Source: Branchiostoma floridae (taxonomy: Eukaryota > Chordata > Leptocardii > Amphioxiformes > Branchiostomatidae). From it: 61,979 nt of DNA. A program made the position numbers and the translations under genes. The first letter of the stretch is position 1. The number at the start of each line of letters is the position of its first letter. Location of the stretch: the NCBI RefSeq assembly GCF_000003815.2, contig NC_049996.1, positions 15,983,308 to 16,045,286 on the forward strand, given 5' to 3'. Below are positions 43,992 through 57,460 of the stretch, piece after piece. The notes under the pieces are model-generated. The model was not told the DNA's origin, searched no databases, and saw nothing but the letters and a program-made list of their open reading frames with translations.

Positions 43992-45789
43992 CTGAAAGCA
44001 CAGGAAAAACAAGCCTCTATTAGTTGAGTGAAACTGAATAGAATTTTGAGCATCAGCGAAATAAAAAAATGTTATATTTGCAACTTCAGTTACATTTCTT
44101 ATGGGACAAGAAGAAAGCGATGAAAAGAGGGACAAAGGAATGAGAGAAGGATGAAAGGAAGAGATACAGGGAGGGAGAGACAGTATGAGTAAACTTTGAA
44201 GTAGAATTTTTACCTAGTAGACTCGGGGGCCAAGCTTCTGCTGTGCTTCTCCCAGTCAGGAACCACTGCTGTCTGTCTTCCTTCAGTCTTACTTAGACTT
44301 TTCCTGCAGTAACTTTACTCAGGCACATAAACAAAGATAGCCCTCCATCCATGTGTTGTCATGATACAAAGCTGGGGGAAAAGTCACAGAAAATAAAGTA
44401 GCCTTTCAAACTACAAACAAGGAGAGAAATCTGGACAGAAAACATTTAAGTTAACTGTCTTCGAGCACTGCTGGAAGAGACACTAGCACCCAGGGCTGCA
44501 TTGTCAAACCTAGGAAACAATAGAATACAGAGGTCAATATTTCCATGCAGTCTGAGGGAATGAAACAGAAACAAGTTTATAAAGCAGACAAACACTACTT
44601 TTGTCCTCTTCTTCAGTTCTAGTGGAGGTAGCTGCATTATATTCTTAGAAACAGTAAAGGAGCATATTAGTCTGTAGCACTTCTTGACTTGAAAACAGGC
44701 AAGACCATTTTCAGAAGTCTGTTAGGACTGAAACAGGTTTCTAAACCTGTCTGAGACAAGGACACTTTTTGCCTCTGTCAGTTTCCATTAAGTTGGATGA
44801 CATCCCTAGAAACAGCAAAATCTGTTAGTCTCTAGCACGTTTAACGTTGAAAACAGAAGGGGGAATTTTTCTTTAGTGCTGTCCTTAGTGCTGAATTCCT
44901 GGTAACTCTTGCATCTTTACTGAGGCATAATAAGGTCATTTAGGATCATCTTCCAGGAGATGTAACTTAAAAATTCCATGTATTCATATGAGGCTGTGAA
45001 AGGGGAAGTGATACCAGTTAGGCTTTAATCGGATTTTTATCAGTGAGACTGTGATGTGAGGGGAAAGTATGCATCAGCGAGATAGTAATGGGGAAAAACA
45101 CTTGAATTAGTGTGGATGTAGTAAAGGGAAGTACACCATTGATCATTCAGGCTGTAATGGTAGGAAAGTTATAATAATTATAGCTGTGAAAAAAATATGC
45201 TAATTACTGTTACTATTTGATTGGAAAAGTTGATATTAGCTAGGCTTCAATCAGGTAAGGGTGTCATAGGGAAAAGGGACTTATTAGTGAACCTGTAATG
45301 GGAAAAAGCTAGTTATGATAAGGAAAACTTGAGGCTGCAATAGAAAAAGGGATGTATAACTAAGGCTGAAAAAGGAAAAAGATCAAAAAGGAGAAGGAAT
45401 TGCTAATCATTGTGACTGTGGGAGGAAAGAAAGCATCTTTAATGCTGTGGATAGACGCTGTCCATGGTGCTGATTGCCATCCACTGTAGAGTGCAGACCT
45501 AACATCAGATATTTTTAGTCAGTAAATGTGTAATTTGAAGCTTGACTTGCTTCTGTCTTTCCAGCCCAGTCTTTGCCAGTCTTGGGGGCAATGGGGGGTG
45601 CAGTGGTCCTTCTGCGGTCGTCCTTCAGAAACACTTAATGCCCTGTAGAAAACGTACTGAAGCAACTTAAAGATAGAAAAAAGAAAGAAAGAAGAGTTAC
45701 AGCCTGAACTCCTTGTCTCGTGGCTTGCTTGGTTGGGTCGTCTCTGCAAGTCCCAAGGCTCCACTCAGGGTCAGCTGACATCCTTCATG

Positions 45790-46800
45790 CTGGCCCTGCA
45801 AACTCAGCTTAGCCTGCAGACAACAGTCAAGAAAAGTGCACGGTGATTCAGGCAATACTGTTTTTACCAACCTTCTCTCTCCAACTCTTGTCCTTTGTGC
45901 AGTCAGACTTGCTTCATGGTCCCTCAGGTGCCAGGATACAAACGTCTGATTGTCTTCCAGCGCCACAAACTCAGCTGAGCCTGTAGACAACAGTCAAGAA
46001 GAGTGCACCGTGATTCAGGCAAGACTGTTTTCACTAACCTTCTCTCTGCAATTCTTGTCCAGTGCCTAGATCCTTGGACATGTTTCATGGTCCCTCAGGT
46101 GCCAGGATACAAATGTCTAATCGTCTTCCAGTGCCCCAAGCTCCACTGAACCTGCATATAACAGTCAAGAAGAGTGCATGGTGATTCAGGCAAGACTGTT
46201 TTCACCAACCTTCTCTCTGCAACTTTTGTCTTCCTTGTCCAGCTTTTCCAACATGCTTCATGGTCCCTCAGGTTCCAGGATACAAACGTCTGATTGTCTT
46301 CCAGCGCCAGAAACTCAGCCTGCAGACAACAGTCAAGAAGAGTGCACGGTGATTCAGGCAACACTGTTTTCACCAACCTTCTCTTTGCAACTTTTGTCCT
46401 GTGTCCAGCTTGTTGGACTTGCTTCAGGTGCCAGGATACAAACGTCTGTCATCTTCCAGTGTCACAAAATCAGCTGAGCCTGTAGATAACAGTCAAGAAG
46501 AGTGCACCGTGATTCAGGCAAGACTGTTTTCACCAACCTTCTCTCTGCAACTCTTGTCCTTTGTGCAGTCAGACTTGCTTCATGGTCCCTCAGGCGCCAG
46601 GATACAAACGTCTAATCGTCTTCCAGTGCCATAAACTCAGACAAGCCTGTAGACAACAGTCAAGAAAAGTGCACCGTGATTCAGGCTAGACTGTTTTCAC
46701 CAACCTTCTCTCTCCAACTCTTGTCCTTTGTGCAGTCAGATTTGCTTCATGGTCCCTCAGGCGCCAGGATACAAACGTCTAATCGTCTTCCAGCGCTGAA
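45790..46800 (-). repeat. cassette E array, 6 copies (unit G3)
   Basis: Anchors tgcac at 45837, 46004, 46175, 46343, 46503 and 46670: spacing 160-171 bp. Largest E expansion in the window. Confidence 0.7.
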
Positions 46801-47949
46801 CTATCCACTTCAGTCTCCATCTGTTGTTACAAAACTAAAGAACAACATGCAATAGAACGCCCATTTCTTGGGGACCAAATTTTTCCCTTTGTCTTGAAAC
46901 TGGAGACGGGTGGAGAGACTTCAAAGGGTTGCAAATTACCACCTACCATCGCCCTACCTGGCTCTAGTCTCAAGACATCCCTTCCCGGTATGGGACAGAA
47001 AAACAAAAAAGGGCATTGCCCAAAGAGATAAAGGTAGAGGTTGGTTATGGTTTGGACCTAACCCCACATGAATTCTAGGATTGGTTTGAGGCCCCCCAGT
47101 CCTGTAGGCAAAGGAGAAAGCACATGTTAATACAGCATGCAGTCCCACATGGCTTACCTCTGGCATCTTGGATTGTCCACCTGCCGTTGTCTCCAAAACA
47201 TAAAAAACAGGAGTCCTCTCGCAAATCGTCAACTAGATCAGGCTAAAAAACTTCTCTGTCGACCAGAAATGTTCTTTGGCCTGGAATGGGCTAAAATTTG
47301 GGGTGTGCCTTGTAGTTATGCAAATGCTGAAATTCAACAGAAAGTAAACTTATTCATCTTAATTAGCTAATTTTAGATTAAGTCTTAGCTTAACACTTAA
47401 AATTTAATTAGCTTAGCATTTATCATTATTATTATGCAAACATTAAAGTTCTTTGTGGATAAGACTTCAATCCACAACTTTGTCTTTTATCTAAGAAACA
47501 TTTTCAAAATGAAGTTTCAATATGTCGTATGTCCCTCAGTCCACCCAAAAAAATATTTGGAAACTGAAGCTTGCTCTCTGAATAATCAAACACACTTCAA
47601 CTACTAACTAAGTCCCTGGTCTAATTTAGGTTTTAACTCACCTTTCCTGATCTAAAGTTAAAGTGCATGTGAAGTCCAGAGAGCCAGCTAAATGCAGGTG
47701 GAAGTACTGCCTTTCAACTTAACAAACTCAAGCATTTTGAGGAGTGGATTTTTCCAACTTCATGTGTTTAGCCATCAACTTAATAGAAGGAATGAAGGCA
47801 AATCTTTATTGAGGAAGTATCATTACTGAGGAATAAGGAAAAGCATTGAAAGTTAATGACAATCTTTATTCAGTGTGTAATTCTTTATTCAATGTGTGAT
47901 GATGGTAGCATCCGTCGTGTTGGAGTCTCTTGGTGGGGACGTTTTCTGC

Positions 47950-48440
47950 CTCGGCAATCCAATTCTTGAATGATAGTTAATCAAAAGAACTCGAATATGA
48001 TCTTCACGTGCCATCTTCTCCACTACAAGATGGGTGGAAAACAATATCATTATGAGATGGGTTTGAGGAGATTCTACAAGATGGACGTAAAAGACAATTT
48101 CAATGTGTGATTCTTTATTCAGTGTGTGATGATGGTAGGGTTCGAGATGCTTGGAGTCTCTTGTGGTCTCTTCTGAAGTGCTCATGGCTCAGCAGTCCGC
48201 TTCTTAAATAGCAACGATAGTTACTCATCCATCTTATCACTTACAAGACGGAAGAATATTCAAGTGCCATCTTCTCCATTACAAGATGGAAGGAAAAAGA
48301 TGATAACAAGGGCCTAACTTCTTGCTTACTATTCTTGTTCACAATTTCTTTGTCAGTGCTCCGCCTTTTCTCTTATAAGACGGTTGCAAACATTTGAAGC
48401 ACTGCTACAACTTTCAAGCCACATCTTTCCACTTACAAGA
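47950..48440. repeat. hairpin block 4 (fused B then A)
   Basis: Starts with the type-B leader (~47950, caattcttgaatgatagtta), then switches at ~48100 into type A (ctcagcagtccgcttcttaa at ~48186). Reads as the product of unequal crossing over between A- and B-type units. Confidence 0.65.
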
Positions 48441-48825
48441 TGGACTTAGAAATTAGAAATTAGGTACAAAGTAGATTCATGAAGAAACAGTATAGCAATC
48501 TACAAACTACTGAATATTATTTCTTTCTCACTCTTCTAGTCCATCGATGCTGATGATGACATCCTCCTTTAGCTCAGGAATGACAGCTGTGCATGCAGCT
48601 AACTACTAAAGTCTTAACTAAGTCTTACTCTTAGCAATATTCTAGGTCTATCCCATAACCCCAGCACTTTATTTTTGATGTTATTCAATATCTTATGAAC
48701 AAGGCACTTTACTTCCAAAATGTTCCCTACTTTTAACTCATTTATTGAGCCAAGCCAAAGTAGAGTTTAGCTCAAGTTCCCCAAACACCCCCCACCCTTA
48801 TACATAAGAAGGAAAGGATATTGTA

Positions 48826-48926
48826 CTAATCCTGTTCTTGCTGTCTTTCTGAGGCTTGCTTCTCTTAGGGTAGCCAGGAAACAGTGACATCAATGTCATC
48901 AGGGTCAGGGGTCACTATATCCTCAT
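48826..48926 (-). pseudogene. cassette T, unit G4, premature stop
   Basis: EDIVTPDPDDIDVTVSWLP followed by TAA (gaa lost to taa), 13 codons early; the downstream codons and normal TAG remain in register. Confidence 0.5.
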
Positions 48927-51612
48927 CTGAAAGCACAGGAAAAACAAGCCTCTATTAGCTCTTCTGTTAAAAAGATTGAAACTAAATAGAATTACAATAT
49001 TAGTAGTAGTAGGCATCCTTCCATCTTTCCAGATGATGGTAGCACTCTCTCCTTGAAGTTGGGGCGGTTGACTTAAGACTTAGTGTATTTAAGCACTAGT
49101 TGAATAAAAAATTAAAAAAGTTATATTTGCAGCTTGAGTTACATTTCTTATGGGACAAGAAGGAAGGGATGAAAGGAGGGACAAAGGAGTGAGCGAAGGA
49201 TGAAAGGGAGAGATATACAGAGAGGGAAAGAAGGGATACAGGGATGGAGAGACAGTATGGGTAAACTTTGAAGTAGAATCTTTACCTAGTAGACTTGGGG
49301 GCCAAGTTTCTGCTGTGCTTCTCCCAGTCAGGAACCACTGCTGTCTGTCTTCCTTCAGTCTTACTTAGACTTTTCCTGCAGTAACTTTACTCAGGCACAT
49401 AAACAAAGATAGCTCTTCATCCATGTGTGGTCATGATACAACGCTGGGGCAAAGGTCACAAAAATAAAGTGGCCTTTAGAACTCAAACAAGGAGAGAAAT
49501 CTGGAAAGAAAACATTTAAGTTAACTGTCTTGGAGCACTGAAGAGACACTAGCACACAGGCCTGCATTGTCAAACCTAGGAAAGAATAGAATGCAGAGGT
49601 CAATATTTCCATGTAGTCTGCGGTAATGAAACAGAAACAAGTTTATAAAGCAGACAAAGACTAGTTTTGTCCTCTTCTTAGTTTCCAGTGAAGGCAGATG
49701 CATTATATCCTTAGAAACAGTAAATGAGCCTATTAGTGTGTAGCACTTCTCAACTTGAAAACAGGCAAGACGATTTTCAGAAGTCTGCAGGACTGTAACA
49801 GAAACAGATTCTAAACCTGACTGAGACAAGGACACTTCTGTTTGCCTCTGTCAGTTCCCATTAAGTTGGATGACATCCCTAGAAACAGCAAAATCTGTTA
49901 GTCTCTAGCACTTTTAACTCTGAAAAACAGAAGGGGGAGTTTCTTTCTGTCCTTAGTGCTGAATTCTTGGTAACTCTTGCAACCTTACTGAGGCATAACA
50001 AAATCATTTAGGATCATCTTCCAGGAGATGTAACTTAAAAATTCCATGTATTCATATGAGGCTGTGAAAGGGGAAGTGATACCCAAATTAGGCTATAATA
50101 GGATTTTTATCAGTGAGACTGTGATGTGATGTGAGGGGAAAGTATGCATCAGCAAGATAGTAATGGGGAAAAACACTTGAATCAGTGTGGATGTAGTAAA
50201 GGAAAGTAGCATTTATCATTGAGGCTGTTATGGTAGGAAGGTAATTATCATTAGAGCTGTGAAAAAATCTGCTAATTACTGTTACTGTTTAATTGGAAAC
50301 GGTGATATTAACTAGGCTGCAATCAGGTAAGGTTGTCATAGGGGAAAAGGGTTAATTAGTAAGTCTTTCATGGGAAAAAAGCTAGTTATGATAAGGAAAA
50401 CATTAAGGCTGCAATAGAGAAAGGAATGTATAACTAAGGCTGAAAAAGGAAAAAAGAGAAGGAGAGGAATTACTTATTACTGTGACTGTGGGGAGGAAAG
50501 AAAGCATCTTTAATGCTGTGGGGAGATGCTGTCCATGGTGCTGATTGCCATCCACTGTAGAGTGCAGACCTAGACATAGACTTTTCAAACCAGTAAATGT
50601 GTAATCTGAAGCTTGACTTGCTTCCATCCTTCCAGCTCAGTCTCTGCCAGTCTTGGGGGAAGTTTCAGCCTAAGTCTTCACAGTGTCCTGTAGTTCCTTT
50701 GATCCACCACCAGGGGGCGCACCTGTTAACAAAAGAGACTAATTTACTTTTGTTGTCATGCCAAAGACAGTTTCAGCATCTTTACCTTGCCAAACTATGC
50801 ACAAATAAACAAAAATTCCTTCATGTAGATAAGCTGAGAAAGCCATGAAATAAATTCTACAGTAAATATGGTTCCACAGACTAGTGAGACTTGACAACAA
50901 ATATTACCTCATCAAGTCAGCTTAGCCAACAGACAACGTCAAGAAAAATTGGTTATTCAGTCAAGACTGTTTTCACTAACCTTCTCTCTGCAACCTCTGT
51001 CCTGTGCCCAGCTTGTCGGACTTGGTTCATGGTCCCTCAGGTGCCAGGATACAAACGTCTGATTGTCTTCCAGTGTCACAAACTCAGCTGAGCCTGTAGA
51101 CAACAGTCAAGAAGAGTGCACCGTGATTCAGGCTAGACTGTTTTCACCAACCTTCTCTCTCCAACTCTTGTCCTTTGTGCAGTCAGACTTGCTTCATGGT
51201 CCCTCAGGCGCCAGGATACAAACGTCTAATCGTCTTCCAGCGCTGAACTATCCACAGTCACTGTGGTCTCAATCTGTTGCTACACTAAACTAAAGAACAA
51301 CATGCAATAGAACGCCCATTTCTTGGGGACCCGATTTTCCCCTTTGTCTTGAAACTGGAGACAGATGGAGAGACTTCAAAGGGTTTCAAATTACAACCTA
51401 CCATCACCCGACCTGGCTTTAGTCTCAAGAAATCCCTTCCCGGTATGGGACAGAAAAACAAAAAAGGGCATTGCCCAAAGAGATAAAGGTAGAGGTTGGT
51501 TATGGGTTGGACCTAACCCCACATGAATGCTAGGATTGGTTTGAGGCCCCCCAGTCCTGTAGGCAAAGGAGAAAGCACATGTAAGTACAGCATGCAGTCC
51601 CACATGGCTTAC

Positions 51613-51699
51613 CTCTGGCATCTCAGGTAGTCCGCCTGCCGTTGTCTCCAAGAACATAAAAACACAGCAGTCCTCTTGCAAATTGTCAACTAGATCAGG
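51613..51699 (-). CDS. array cassette A, unit G4 (open)
   Basis: 87 nt, acceptor agttctttag, donor CCAGAG|GTAAGC. Nearly the same peptide as in G2, ending LETTAGGLPEMPE. Confidence 0.4.
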
Positions 51700-52409
51700 C
51701 TAAAGAACTTCTCTGTCCACCAGAAATGTTCTTTGGCCTGGAATGGGCTAAAATTTGGGGTGTGCCTTGTAGTTATGCAAATGCTGAAACATAATAGAAA
51801 GTAAACCTATTTATCGTAATGAGCTTAAGTCTCATGATCTTTAAATCAAGCCATACTTGCACTTAATTAGCATAGCATCTACCATTATTATGCAAAATAT
51901 CAAAGTTCTTTGTGGATAAGACTTCAATCCAGAACTTTGTCTTTCATATAATAAACATTTTTGAAAATGAAGTTTCAATTATTTTCCGTCAACCCACCCA
52001 CCCCAAAAAATGATTTGGAAACTAAAGCTTGCTCTCTGAATCATCAAACACACTTGGACTACTAACTAAGTCCCTGCTCTAATTTAGTTTTTAACTCACC
52101 TTTCCTAGTCTAAGTCAAAGTGCATGTGAAGTTCAGAGAGCCAGCTAAATGCAGGTGGAAGTACTGCCTTTCAACTTAACAAACTCAAGCAATTGAGGAG
52201 TGGATTTTTCCGACTTCATGTGTTCAGCCATCAACTTAATAGAAGGAATGAAGGCAAATCTCTATTGAGGAAGTATCAGTACTGAGGAATAAGGAAAAGC
52301 ATTGAAAGTTAATGACAATCTTTATTCAGTGTGTAATTCTTTATTCAATGTGTGATGATGGTAGCATCCGTCGTGTTGGAGTCTCTTGATGGGGACATTT
52401 TCTGTCTCG

Positions 52410-52670
52410 GCAATCCATTTCTTGAATGATAGTTACTCAAAAGAACTCGTATATGATATTTACGTGCCATCTTCTCCATTACAAGATGGGTGGAAAAACA
52501 TTTTTAATATCATTATGAGATGGGCTCAAGGAGATTCTACAAGATCGGTGGAAACAAATTATTATTTCTCAGTCAGTGCTCCGCCTTCCTCTTACAAGAC
52601 GGTTGCAAACATTTGAAGCACTGTTACAACTTTCAAAGCCTCATCTTTCCACTTACAAGATGGACTTAGG
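52410..52670. repeat. hairpin block 5 (type B)
   Basis: Close copy of block 2, with caatccatttcttgaatgat leader and the tacaagatcgg variant. Confidence 0.75.
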
Positions 52671-53019
52671 AATTTGGAATTAGGTACAAAGTAGATTCAT
52701 AAATAAACAGTGTGGTCTCTCTCTCACTCTTCTAGTCCATCGATGCTGATGATGACATCCTCCTTTAGCTCAGGAATGGCGGCTGTGCGTGCAGCTAACT
52801 ACTAAAGTCTTAACTAAGTCTTACTCTTAGCAATATTCTAGGTCTATCCCAGAACCCCAGCACATTAATTTTGATGTTATTTAAGATCTCATTAACAAGG
52901 CACTTTACTTCCAAAATGTTCCCTACTTTTAACTCATTTATTGAGTCAAACCAAGGTAGAGTTTGACTCAAGTTCCCCAAACACCCCCCACCCTAATACA
53001 GAAAAAGGAAAGGATATTA

Positions 53020-53120
53020 CTAATCCTGTTCTTGCTTTCTTTCTGGGGCTTGCTTCTCTTCAGGTAGCCAGGAAACAGTGACATCAATGGCATCAGGGTC
53101 AGGGGTCACCATAGCCTCAT
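53020..53120 (-). CDS. array cassette T, unit G5, intact
   Basis: EAMVTPDPDAIDVTVSWLPE, EKQAPERKQEQD, TAG; amino acid changes versus G3 without loss of frame. AATAAA at 52937-52942. Confidence 0.45.
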
Positions 53121-55319
53121 CTGAAAGCACAGGAAAAACAAGCCTCTTTTAGCTCTCCTGTTAAAAAGATTGAAACTGAATAGAATTACAATATTAAGAC
53201 TTAGTGTATTTTGAGTACCAGTTGAATAAAAAATGTCATATTTTCAGCCTGAGTTACATTTTTTATGGGACAAGAAGAAAGAGATGAAATTAGGGACAAA
53301 GAAATGAGAGAAGGATGAAAGGAAGAGATACAGGGAGGAAAAGAAGAGATACAAGGAGGGAGAGACAGTATCGGTAAAAAGTAGAATCTTTACCTAGTAG
53401 ACTCGGGGGCCAAGCTTCTGCTATGCTTCTCCCAGTCAGGAACCACTGCTGTCTGTCTTCCTTCAGTCTTACTTAGACTTTTCCTGCAGTAACTTTACTC
53501 AGGCACATATTAAACAAATATAGCCCTTCATCCGTGTGTGGTCATGATACAACGCTGGGGCAAAGGTCACAAAAATAAAGTGGCCTTTAGAACTCAAACA
53601 AGGAGAGAAATCTGGAAAGAAAACATTTAAGTCAACAGTCTTGAAGCACTGTTGGAAGAAACACTATCACATAGGGCTGCATTGTCAAACCTAGGAAACA
53701 ATAGAATGCAGAGGTCAATATTTCTATGTATTCTTCGGAAATGAAACAGAAACAAGTTTATACAGCAAAGAAAGACTACTTTTTGTCCTCTTCCTAAGTT
53801 CCAGTGAAGGCAGCTACATTATATCCTTAGAAACTGTAAATGAGCATATTAGTCTGTAGCACTTCTCAACTTGAAAACAGTCAAGACAATTTACAGAAGT
53901 CTGCAGAACTGAAACAGAAACATGTTTCTAAACCTGTCTGAGACAAGGACACTTCTGTTTGCCTCTGTCAGTTTCCATTAAGTTGGATGACATCCCTAAA
54001 AACAGCAAAATTTGTTAGTCTCTGGCACTTTTAACTTTGAAAACAGAAGGGGGAGTTTTTCTTTAGTGCTGTCCTTAGTGCTGAATTCCTGGTAACTCTT
54101 GCATCCTTGCTGAGGCATAATAAAATCATTTAGGATCATCTTCCAGGAGATGTAACTTCAAAATTTCATGCATTCATATGAGGCTGTGAAAGGGAAAGTG
54201 ATATCAGTTAGGCTATAATAGGATTTTTATCAGTGAGACTGTGATGTGAGGGGAAAGTATGCATCAGCAAGATTGTAATAGGGAAAAACACTTGAATAAG
54301 TGTGGATGTAGTAAAGGAAAGTAGCATTTATCATTGAGGCTGTAATGGTAGAAAAGTAATTATCATTAAAGCTGTGAAAAAAAAAACATCTGCTAATTAC
54401 TGTTTGATTGGAAAAGGTGATATCAGCTAGGCTGCAATCAGGTAAGGGTGTCATAGGGGGAAAGGACTTATTAGTGAGCCTGTAATGGGAAAATGGTAGT
54501 TATAATAAGGAAAACTTATGGCTGCAATAGAGAAAGGGATGTATAACTTTGGCTGAAAAAGGACAAAAAGATCAAAAAGGAGAAGGAATTACTAATCGTT
54601 GTGACTGTGGGGAGGAAAGAAAGCATCTTTAATGCTGTGGAGAGAAGCTGTCCATGGTGCTGACTGCCATCCACTGTAGAGTGCAGACCTAAACGTAGAC
54701 TTTTTTTAACCAGTAAAGGTGTAATCTGAAGCTTGGGTTGCTTCCATCCTCCCAGCTCAGTCTCTGCCAGTCTTGGGGGAAGTTTCAGTCTTCACAGGGC
54801 TCTGCAGTTCCTTTGACCCACCACCAGGGAGCATACCTGTTAACCAAAGAGAATGTTTTAGTGTTGTTGTTATGCCAAAGACAGTTTAGATATCTTTGCC
54901 GTGCCTTGCCAAACATGGCAGAAATAAACAATTCCTACATGTAGGCAAGCTCCTTGATGTAGGTAAGATGAGAAAGCCATGAAATACATGCTACAGTAGA
55001 TATGGTTCCACAGACTACTGTATGGTGAGACTTAACAAAAAATATTACCTGACCAAAGTCTTCCTCTCATGTTTCTCACTGCTTGCCTGCTTGGCTAGGT
55101 GGTGTCTGCTATGGTGAGTGCAGTGGTCCTTATTCAGTCATTCCCTGTAGAAAACTTACTGAAACAACTTAAAGATGGAAACAAAAAGAAAGAAGAGTTA
55201 CAGCCTGAACTCCATGTCTTGTGGCCCCACTGCTTGCTTGGTTGGGTCGTCTCTGCAAGTCCCAAGGCTCCACTCAGGTTCAGCTCACATCCTTCATGCT
55301 GGCCCTGCAAACTCAGCCG

Positions 55320-56000
55320 AGCCTGTAAAGAACAGTCAAGAAAGAAGTGCACTGTGATTCAGGCTAGACTGTTTTCAACAACCTTCTCTCTGCAACTCTT
55401 GTCCTGTGCCCAGCTCCTTGGACTTGCTTCATGGTCCCTCAGGTGCCAGGGTACAAACATCTAATCGTCTTCCAGTGCCATAAACTCAGCTTAGCCTGCA
55501 GACAACAGTCAAGAACAGTGCACCGTGATTCAGGCAAAACTGTTTTCACTAACCTTCTCTCTGCAACTCTTGTCCTGTGCCTAGATCCTTGGACTTGCTT
55601 CATGGTGCCTCAGGCGCCAGGATACAAATGTCTAATCGTCTTCCAGTGCCCCAAGCTCCACTGAACGTGCATATAACAGTCAAGAAAAGTGCACGGTGAT
55701 TCAGGCAACACTGTTTTCACCAACCTTCTCTCTGCAACTCTTGTCTTCCTTGTCCAGCTTTTCCAACATGCTTCATGGTCCCTCAGGTGCCAGGATACAA
55801 ACATCCTATTGTCTTCTAGCGCCACAAACTTAGCTGAGCCTGTAGACAACAGTCAAGAAAAGTGCACTGTGATTCAGGCAAGACTGTTTTCACCAACCTT
55901 CTCTCTGCAACTCTTGTCCTGTGCCCAGCTCGTCAGACTTGCTTCATGGTCCCTCAGGCGCCAGGATACAAACGTCTAATCGTCTTCCAGCGCTGATTTA
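55320..56000 (-). repeat. cassette E array, 4 copies (unit G5)
   Basis: Anchors at ~55348, 55518, 55689 and 55862; period 170-173 bp. Confidence 0.7.
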
Positions 56001-56362
56001 TCCACAGTCACTGTGGTCTCAACCTGTTGCTACACTAAACTAAAGAACAACATGCAATAGAATGCCCATTTCTTGGGGACCCGATTTTTAACTTTGTCTT
56101 GAAACTGGAGACAGATGGAGAGACTTCAATGGGTTTCAAATTACAACCTACCATCACCCAACCTGGCTCTAGTCTCAAGACATCCCTTCCCAGTATGGGA
56201 CAGAAAAACAAAAAAGGGCATTGCCCAAAGAGATAAAGGTAGAGGTTGGTTATGGGTTGGACCTAACCCCACATGAATGCTAGGATTGGTTTGAGGCCCC
56301 CCAGTCCTGTAGGCAAAGGAGAAAGCACATGTTAATACAGCATGCAGTCCCACATGGCTTAC

Positions 56363-56449
56363 CTCTGGCATCTCAGGTAGTCCGCCCACCGTTGTCTCCA
56401 AGAACATAAAATCACAGGAGTCCTCTTGCAAATCGTCAACTAGATCAGG
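56363..56449 (-). CDS. array cassette A, unit G5 (open)
   Basis: 87 nt, acceptor aatttctttag, donor CCAGAG|GTAAGC. QEDSCDFMFLETTVGGLPE: several replacements relative to G2/G4 with the frame intact. Confidence 0.4.
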
Positions 56450-57239
56450 CTAAAGAAATTCTCTGTCGACCAGAAATGTTCTTTGGCCTGGAATGGGCTA
56501 AAATTTGGGGTGTGCCTTGTAGTTATGCAAATGCTGAAATTCAACAGAAAGTAAACTTATTCATCTTAATTAGCTAATTTTAGATTAAGTCTTAGCTTAA
56601 CACTTAAGTCTTAGCTTAGCACTTAAAACTTAATTAGCTTAGCATTCATCATTATTATGCAAAACATCAAAGTTCTTTGTGGATAAGACTTCAATCCACA
56701 ACTTTGTCTTTTATCTAAGAAACATTTTCAAAATGAAGTTTCAATATGTCTTATGTCCCTCAGTCCACCCAAAAAAATTTGGGAACTAAGGCTCGCTCTC
56801 TGAATAATCAAACACACTTCAACTACTAACTCAAAGTCCCTGGTCTAATTTAGTTTTTAACTCACCTTTCCTGATCTAAGTCAAAGTGCATGTGAAGTAC
56901 AGAGAGCCAGCTAAAAGCAGATGGAAGTACTGCCTTTCAATTAAAAATATCTCAAGCATTTGAAGTTTTCTTTTCAATCCAAGATCTAGCATTGTCAGTT
57001 GACTTGCAGGACCTCTGTGTCCTTATTCGCTATCTTCTTTCAGAATCTTTATTGAGAGTCTTAATTGAAAGTCTTATTGTGAAATATTTAAAAAGAAGTC
57101 TTTATTCAATGTGTGATTCTTTATTCAATGTGTGATATGATGGTAGGGTCTGAGATGCATGGAGTCTCTTGTTGGGTAATGTCTTCTGGAGTGCTCATGG
57201 CTCAGCAGTCCGCTTCTTAAATAGCAACGATAGTTACTC

Positions 57240-57460
57240 ATCCATCTTATCACTTACAAGACGGAAAAATATGAAATTCAAGTGCCATCTTCTCCATTAC
57301 AAGATGGAAGGAAAAAATGATAACAAGGGTCTAAGTTCTTGCTTACTATTCTTGTTCACAATTTCTTTGTCAGTTCTCCGCCTTTCCTCTTACAAGACGG
57401 TTGCAAACATTTGAAGCACTGTTACATCTTTCAAGCCACATCTTTCCACTTACAAGATGG
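57240..57460. repeat. hairpin block 6 (type A)
   Basis: Type-A leader ctcagcagtccgcttcttaa at ~57200, then fewer stems; ends with cttacaagatggactgagaa. Confidence 0.75.

Larger units (their letters stand above)
43891..47242 (-). other. tandem unit G3 (candidate gene)
   Basis: Cassette A copy at 47158-47242 is 85 nt and out of frame; then six E repeats (45790-46800), F block (~45700-45790; AKLSLQGQHEGCQLTLSGA), C block (~44600-44760), D donor at 44214 (LKEDRQQWFLTGRSTAEA upstream), intact T. Confidence 0.4.
48826..51699 (-). other. tandem unit G4 (candidate gene)
   Basis: Cassette A open (51613-51699; EDCCVFMFLETTAGG), two E copies (~50925-51243), F-related MEASQASDYTFTG block (~50580-50627), C block (49521-49835, an open frame with SENRLACFQVEKCY), D donor at 49286, T with premature stop. 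Confidence 0.4.
53020..56449 (-). other. tandem unit G5 (candidate gene)
   Basis: Cassette A open (56363-56449), four E copies (55320-56000), F block (~55200-55320; HEGCELNLSGA, AETTQPSKQW), C block (~53800-53930), D donor at 53394, intact T. With A and T both open this is the best-preserved unit. Confidence 0.45.

Noticed and set aside
37181-46700. Alpha-satellite relationship of the 171-bp E repeat
   Set aside because: Equal length only; the sequence has splice-like signals and no resemblance to primate centromeric satellite.
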